A DNA stretch of 64,000 nt from Favolaschia claudopus. Its lineage: Eukaryota; Basidiomycota; Agaricomycetes; Agaricales; Mycenaceae. Positions within the stretch are counted from its first letter, which is position 1; each line of letters begins with the position of its first letter. The DNA lies in assembly GCA_037176885.1 (NCBI GenBank), contig JAWWNJ010000030.1:744001-808000 (forward strand), given 5' to 3'. A model generated the notes under the pieces. The model did not search any database, was not told the DNA's origin, and worked only from the letters and a program-made list of their open reading frames with translations. A program made the translations under genes and the position numbers. Positions 58,172 to 64,000 of the stretch are shown here, piece after piece.

Positions 58172-58482
58172 GTGTTTTGGACAGGAATTTTGCATGGATT
58201 CAACTCAATTCGAGTCCGCGGCACTTCAGAAATGAGTAAAGACTTCGTAGCCGAGGCTGCCATGCCCCAAATAGGTGATTGCACTGAGTTGGGTCGGCAA
58301 AGCCCGAGCTTCACGTGACTCTAACCCTACCTTATCATTGGGGACCGGCACCGCCGTGGACGAATCCGGCATGTTTGTACTTGTTTGCTCCCGCCTAGCA
58401 GCTCGAAACCCATGTTCCCTCGCATTCCGGCTTCCACATCCATTTATGCATCTAGCTTTCGCTGTAGAATATGTTTATAATA
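58172..58482. other. Spacer, no gene seen
   Basis: Does not continue the Copia fragment that lies on the other side of the pogo-like element. Confidence 0.3.
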
Positions 58483-58691
58483 GAGGGTTTGCGATGAGCC
58501 ATTGGAGCCATTGAATGGCTAACAATTTCCCGATTAGGGAACTTTGATGGCCCAAAGATTGGTGTCAAATTATACAAGAGGTGCGTGGAATGAAGTTTGG
58601 ATGCTGAAACCAGGGTTAGCCTTTGTCAATGCGCCTGGATTTTGACTTTTGTGTAGCCATTAGCCATCCAATGGCTGCATCGCAAACTCGC
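58483..58691. mobile_element. 209-bp MITE with GAGGGTTTGCGATG ends
   Basis: Ends GAGGGTTTGCGATG and CATCGCAAACTCGC, TA on both sides. The stem continues through AGCCATTGGA. Related to the 449-bp element at 14144. Confidence 0.75.
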
Positions 58692-58750
58692 TAATACCAA
58701 TATCTATCAGCTCCCCAATTTTTGAATTAATATCGTAAGTTGGTAATGAG

Positions 58751-61700
58751 TTAGTTCATGTCCTCCCATTCAGCATCATCACCTTCGCAATATCCGTACT
58801 CATCGATGACCATAGAATCTTCTGACGGTTCGGAGGGGTTAGCGGGAACTTCAAGGGTATTTTCTCTGTGGATGATATGTCAGCAGGTGTCGCCGGCAGC
58901 GTAGTACTCACCGTCGGCGAGCCAATTCGCGGGCTCGGGCTTCAAGTACTAAAGCTCGGCGTACCGCAACTGTCGCCATGTCCTTCCAGAGTTTCTTCTT
59001 CAAAATATCGTCCTTCAACACATCTCGATAGACCTCCAGTTGCCCCTTGAGTTTAACCGAAGTCATCGCTTGGATGGCATCAACGTTGAACTCCAAGTGG
59101 GTCGTTGCTAGCCGGAATTCGGTGGCCTTCTTTTTTGCTGCCGCTTTCTCTCGTCGTTTCTGCCCCTTCTCCGCTTTATCTCGCTGGAAAGCCAGGAAAG
59201 CCTTCCTGAATTTCGTGCGCAGCTTCAACTTGCCATCCTTTCGCACTTCCCGCATCACAAATTTCTCGACTGCTGCATCACAGTGTTTCTTGATGAAAGC
59301 TTCAGTGTTGTTGCGTTCCGCGCGGGTGCGATTGGAGAAGGACTGAGGGCTGGAGTTGGGTTTATCCCGTGAGAACGATGTATTCGACCCAAGAGCGCCT
59401 TCATTGCGATCGTTTGTAGACGGGATGTGAAGTAAAGCACGCTGCCAAGGAGTGAGTGTGTCGAAAGTGCCTCCGATGTGAAACTCGGGAGTGAATCTGA
59501 TCCAGCCAGTCTCGCAGCCAGAGAACATCCGAGAGATGATGAGGAAAAGATTCGGGAGGGGACGGAGTTGATCAATGGACCAGAAGAGCAATTTGTTGCC
59601 GAAAGGACGTCCGTCGATTGTGAGCTGGTCCGGCGAGGCGGTTGGGTCCAAGAGAAGGTAAGGGTGGGCGGCGATGTTGGAGCAAAAAACAGGCAGTTTG
59701 CGATGCAGATCAGTAAGCGACAGCAAATTCACAGGACACTCCTTTGTGGTGTGGGCCATGTACGGCCACGAAACCGATGCTCCATATAGCGCCAAGGCGA
59801 CCATCTCCGCCATTGTAACCGGACACGCCAGCCCATTGCGTTCTGTTCGACATGATTGGCTTTGCCAGTATTGGTTTTGCCGTCCAGGGTCTCGTAGATG
59901 AGTTGATGAATCAAAGTGTGGAAACATACCACTTCTGCAGCTGCATAAGTGTAGGCGCCATATCGGTTATTTGAGACGTCGGGGAATCTGCTAGGTTCGT
60001 CCAGATCAAAGAGCTCCATCTTGTGTTCTCGCATGAATATTCCACACTTATCTTGATAGCCTCGCTCTTTATCCCTGTGTTGAAGGAGTGAGCCGATGAG
60101 TTGTAGCAGCTTGATAGCACCGGAAGTGCTTGATTCTATGGCGTTCCGTACCGCCGCCTCGCTGTCGTTGTCGCCACCTCCAACTCGGATTGTGGACGCG
60201 TGAGCTTTGTTGGGGAGGAGAAGGGGAGGAGGGAGTCCGTATTCATCGTAAGCGCGTTGAATCGATAGGTAGCCATATTTGACGACGTTTAGATCCTTGT
60301 GACAGCAGCATCCTCCGAATATATGAGTGCATTTATTTTGTTGTTCCTCCGGCGAAAGCAAGTCGAATTTCTCCTGGCCAATCTTCAACTCGAGCGCCGC
60401 CTCAGCAAGTTGGGATCGACCCTCAGTCGACCTGAGAAGAATAAGTCGCGGATAAACTGCGAATAGGACGTACAATTCAGCCAACTGTTGGGTCAAAATT
60501 CTGCCTACGGCTAGCAAGTCTGCATCTTTGACGTCGAGCACGCTGAGGAGTATTTGTCCTGTGGTGAGATCTTCGTCGTCTAGAGCTTCTCTTCCCATGT
60601 CACGGACAACGACCTCCTTCTTATAGTCCGCCGAGATTTTAAATCCTTTCTTCCCATCCGCCGCATGATCCTTCATCTCCCCCATCTTCTTCCGCCAATA
60701 ATCGTTCTTGTCCATTATCCGTCGCTCTTTGGCTGCCAAAGGACTGTTGCTGTATACAGTCGCCACCCGAGCAGCAGCTTCCGCCTCTCCTTCGAATTGA
60801 CGCTGCGCAGTATGGTCCAGAGCGGGGGCAACCTCCAGGAACCGTGTTCGATGGGTCCAAGTGGACTGGTCTGCGTCATCGACTCCGGGTTCATAGCTCG
60901 GGGTGAGAAGAGTGATGTGGCGCGACTCAATAGTGAGACCGCGCAACGAAGTACCATCTGAACTCGCAACAAACCTGAATCAAGTTAGCGGCTGAGCGTA
61001 GAATCTCTCAGATCTTTCACCTGGAGCATCCATAATCTCCCTCGCCAACTGAATCTCGCCATACTTCCCGCCTTCGTCAATCGCGCGCGCTACTGTCCTT
61101 GCGCTCATGAAACTGCGCGAGATTCTGATCCCAAATGCGCTCGCACAGCTCTCCACAGCGTATGCAATCTTCTCGGCAGCACATCCTGCCTGCGTTAGAC
61201 GACGAGCTAGCTCTCGAGCAGCAGTGGTGAATTGTCCATGGAGGGTTGGATTCCAGGTAAGAAGGTCTTTGTATTTATGTCGTATCTGCACCAGCGCCAC
61301 AGTCAGACGATTGTTCTTCTTCTGGGAAGCGTAGAGGTGTTTCCGCGTCACGGTGAGAGTGGACTGCTTTGTTTTTACAGTGTCCTGAAGTATCTTGATA
61401 GTTTTATCCCGCAGTACCAGTTCGTTGAGCGCAGACGCAAGATCCCGTCCCAATTCGGCTATTTTCTGAGTCTGGGCGTCGAGAGTGTCGTCGAGTTTCG
61501 TTAGCTCAGTGCAAGAAGTCTCTGTTTTAGTGGTGCGCTCCTTCTCCAGCCTCTTTATCCGTTTGTTCTTCTTCCGCAGCTCCTCCGTGAAGGTAACATC
61601 GGCTTTTCTTTTCAGATTCTTCAGAGCTTTGTGTGCAATTGCCGTGACCTCGTTTTTGCTGACCAGTGCAGTATACTCTCTTTGTAGCTCGTCGAACTCG

Positions 61701-61975
61701 TTCTGTAGTCGTCCGAGTGCTGCCTCTAGGTTCGTGACCGTTCCTTCAAGCTCCGTGATCCGTTCATTGCTTTCCACTAGTTGCGCTGACAGGGTCTTCT
61801 TTTTACGTGACGGTGGGTTTGCTGGAGGTGAAGGGTTGTCGGGAGGAACGTTCTCGCAGTCACTATCATCCGAAGGAAGCTTCTTCGCCTCCCGGGCCTG
61901 TCGAGCAGCGTCATGAAGTCTAGAAGTCGATTTGGCATGCGGAAAAGTGTCGGTGAGCCTAGTCAGTCGCTGCAT
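58751..61975 (-). pseudogene. Large multi-exon gene of a repeated fungal family, candidate novel transposase
   Basis: From ATG 61973-61975: a head with acidic patch (SDDSDCENVPPDNPS), a long coiled coil (about 61830-61300, heptads such as LVESNERITELEGTVTNLEAAL), then FGIRISRSFMSARTVARAID and EIQLAREIMDAPG. Next exon: SSDGTSLRGLTIESRHITLL, STWTHRTRFLEVAPALDHTA, NDYWRKKMGEMKDHAADGKK, HIFGGCCCHKDLNVVKYGYL, GAIKLLQLIGSLL and FPDVSNNRYGAYTYAAAEVV. Then MAEMVALALYGASVSWPYM, LTIDGRPFGNKLLF, GCETGWIRFTPEFHIGGTFD, STNDRNEGALGS and a basic helical tail. A 46-nt intron precedes an acidic end (EYGYCEGDDAEWEDMN). I recall many copies of this family in agaricomycetes but no named function; the Asp/Glu motifs and CCCH cluster suggest an RNase H-fold transposase. 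A one-base frameshift near 59840 and an unresolved exon junction near 61010 mark it as probably broken. Confidence 0.6.
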
Positions 61976-62461
61976 AGATGTTACGAGCCAAGAATCCTGT
62001 CCTAGGGAGGAGTATTGCAAGCAGAAAACGAGTTGCGATAGGACGCGACTACAGGAAATCAATGAGTGTCACACTTGTGACATAGCGCGTTTGGTGTCTT
62101 CAATCGACAACCTAAAGCTTTTTCCCTGCGTCACGTAGCGTCTAACTTTCGCTGTAAAACTTGTAGGTATGATACATGTCTACAACCTGCCTAAGAGAAT
62201 TTATATAATTTGGTTGATTTACTTTCGGAAGATCCTGTTCGCGGCGGAGACGCGATCCCTACATACAAAGAGCCGAGAAAAATTGAATTTGGCCTAGGGA
62301 GACCATTTTCGTGCTTATTTACTACAGAAGTCTCAGCCATATTTTAAAGGTACCACGTCTGTGGAAAAAGCCTTAGGGATTTGAAAACCGGAACCAAGGG
62401 CTCCTGCCAACCAAACACGGGCAAACATGCCGGATTCGTCCACGGCGGTGCCGGTCCCCAT
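61976..62461. other. Spacer upstream of the repeat-family gene
   Basis: An in-frame upstream ATG at 62062 would add 29 residues. No terminal repeats of the gene's element recognised here. Confidence 0.3.
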
Positions 62462-62463
62462 TA

Positions 62464-62845
62464 CAGCCGTTTTGGAAACAATATACGGGTTTTGATCGAG
62501 TGGTGCTCATTCGTTTGTGCTTACCTTTGTTTTGCTTCCCGTCGCCAGCTCCACTTCGGCCGAATCTGAGTTTGCTTCCGCCACCTAGAGAACACCGGGA
62601 AAAAAACAGGGGGTTAACAGAACTTAGGATCAAGACTCAGCTGCTACTTACCCAGAGTTCGACAGGGCCGTGACTTGCGAGCAAGGGCCAAAACAAGAGA
62701 CCAGCGGCACTTGATGTGGTACGGCAACACCCCACAAAGTGGTGCTCCCGGCTTTGCCGATGACAGAATCGTCAACAAACGTATGTAAGCACAAATGAAC
62801 GAGCACCACTCAATCAAAACCCGTATATTGTTTCCAAAACGGCTG
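62464..62845. mobile_element. 382-bp TA-flanked MITE with CAGCCGTTTTGG ends
   Basis: About 65-bp inverted ends starting CAGCCGTTTTGGAAACAATA, with TA at 62462-62463 and 62846-62847. Few mismatches between arms. Non-coding. Confidence 0.88.
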
Positions 62846-62847
62846 TA

Positions 62848-63239
62848 ATATCATCGCTGGTTATGGCAATTAGAGGGTTTGTTTCAGTTTTTCCGGAGTG
62901 AGAAAACAAAAAGTGATCCCATTGCCCTGCAAACCACAAGGTGGATTGCTACACATCTCTAGAGACGTTTTACACTGTTTTTGAGTTTACCTGTGATGAC
63001 AGCATAATGTAGTAGCGACTTCAACTTTTGATGCCGTTCCCTGCCAAATCGGGAACCGTGACGTGGTGACTGGCACTGTATTGTTCTCTCCATTCTATGA
63101 CTGTGGAGGTACTCAGTTATGAACATGAAGGTTCTCTTCTCTCTTCTTAAGTATTGTTTTATTTCTACTTTAGGAAGTAGAGCTTAGGTATTTAAAGGGC
63201 TCTGGCTCTACCCATGTACCTTAGTGTTTTTATTTTATC
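62848..63239. other. Spacer, possibly LTR-derived
   Basis: Contains a TG start (TGTGGAGG at 63102) and a TATA-like TATTTAAAGGGC (about 63190) before the shared repeat that ends in GTGACA; together 63102-63322 could be another LTR. Not proven. Confidence 0.3.
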
Positions 63240-63322
63240 ATCTTTACGGGTCAACTATGCTCCTGCTTCGTCTTGACTAACTAAGACACTCTTACCCTGG
63301 GAACTCTGGCCTGTCTGTGACA
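63240..63322. repeat. Repeat shared with 44371-44455
   Basis: Second copy of the 85-bp sequence. Ends 20 bp before the Copia LTR. Confidence 0.7.
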
Positions 63323-63342
63323 GGATGCTCGTTGAGGGGGAG

Positions 63343-63633
63343 TGTTGAAGTATTTATATTCCGTTTACTTACCGTACATTCCTTAATCTTCCAACTCGCT
63401 AGCGGTAGAGTTACGCGTCACACGCTATTCAAGTAGTATCGTGTCACCGTCACATTCCTCAGTCGTTTCCTCCACGACTGAGGTATATGAATCTTTACTT
63501 ACAGTCCCTACAGTTTACTGATTCTCCTGGTAGTTAAAACTTACTTGTATTCAGATCCTCGTTAGAGCATACGAGCTTGCTGTATCGATAGGAGGGAAGC
63601 ATTGGAACGAATTTCGGACATTGCCGACTTACA
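63343..63633 (+). mobile_element. Copia LTR (291 bp) with hairpin, PPT and primer site
   Basis: Starts TGTTGAAG right after a purine tract (GAGGGGGAG) and ends CTTACA, followed by TGGTATTAGA, close to the usual Copia tRNA-Met primer site. Hairpin CCTCAGTCG (63457-63465) with CGACTGAGG (63475-63483). Having a purine tract before and a primer site after, it could be a middle LTR of a tandem. Confidence 0.7.
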
Positions 63634-64000
63634 TGGTATTAGATAATACAATCATTACACGATCAGACCCCCGCGGTAAACAACAGACTCTATGTAGCGA
63701 GGGCACCGAGCTCAAGTACATAGAGCGTCTGTCTATGAGAGACTAGAGCTTATAAGGCCTTAAGGTCTTGGGCCCAAGGGTATTCCGATCCGCGAAATCC
63801 GGATATCGCCTCGAATTTTTTTTTTTCAGCGACTTTGGCAGACCCCTCCCCTCATGGTTGCCGTAATATTCCCATATGCGGCAGCTTCACGTAAGTTTTT
63901 CCCACTGGCTAATTTGTTAGCTTTATCAAGTTTATGTATTTTCGGACTTAACATCAGCATTTGAAGCAAAGAACCTGTTGTTTTGCACATTTCCATGTAC
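63634..64000. other. Start of possible Copia interior, no frame recognised
   Basis: Follows the primer-site-like sequence. Contains a T-run at about 63819. No Gag motif is visible before the window ends. Confidence 0.3.

Noticed and set aside
1..64000. CRISPR arrays, bacterial operons, riboswitches
   Set aside because: No regularly spaced direct repeats of that type, and the intron-rich genes show a eukaryotic genome.

Overview
The window looks like a transposon-dense, probably non-core stretch of a filamentous fungal genome, most likely an agaricomycete (Basidiomycota). The evidence is internal. Genes are split by many short GT-AG introns (45-91 nt, several with CTAAT-like branch sites). 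The mobile-element proteins belong to families I know from mushroom-forming fungi: Copia RT/RNase H, a Tad/I-like LINE with RNase H, hAT with a BED finger, IS630/Tc1-type DD34E, an integrase-like family, and two large multi-exon repeat-borne genes. I see no rRNA, no CRISPR, no convincing tRNA and no recognisable housekeeping gene. Species cannot be named from sequence alone.

Layout. 1-3.2 kb: the edge of a Tc1/IS630-like transposase, then a 2.1-kb segment bounded by 83-bp inverted repeats that carries a complete six-exon, 283-codon gene of unknown function. 4-7.8 kb: several MITEs. 7.8-12.5 kb: a long broken transposase-like gene (tentatively P-element/THAP9-like) hit by two MITEs, one inside an intron and one inside an exon. 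12.6-15.8 kb: nested MITEs, a GC-rich minisatellite and a perfect 151-bp-arm hairpin. 16-24.3 kb: an unresolved possible gene, an integrase-like fragment cut by a MITE, and further MITEs. 24.9-26.9 kb: a decayed Copia fragment. 27.4-34.0 kb: a LINE on the minus strand with ORF1 and ORF2, interrupted by a 370-bp MITE and by a 1-kb TIR element that itself contains a MITE. 34.0-36.9 kb: a coherent DD34E transposase gene facing a multi-exon gene of a fungal family of unknown function. 37.3-39 kb: a second Copia fragment with LTR. 41-48.9 kb: MITEs and foldbacks. 49.2-53.2 kb: a full-length hAT element with TIRs and an 8-bp duplication. 53.3-58.2 kb: a MITE, a third Copia fragment, and a pogo-like element into which a deleted hAT element has jumped. 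58.8-62.0 kb: a large repeat-family gene. 62.4-64 kb: a MITE and Copia LTR sequence.

How it fits together. The window is a record of successive insertions, many datable relative to one another by nesting and target duplications: hAT into a TA-type MITE at 49.2 kb, hAT into pogo at 56 kb, MITE into TIR element into LINE at 30-31 kb. Two MITE copies at 11.3 and 22.1 kb look identical, and one hAT and one DD34E transposase are close to intact, so some mobilisation may be recent. The coding sequences still of interest are the six-exon gene (1258-2404), the DD34E transposase (34020-35232), the hAT transposase (49502-52814), and the two families of unknown function at 35.4-36.9 and 58.8-62.0 kb.
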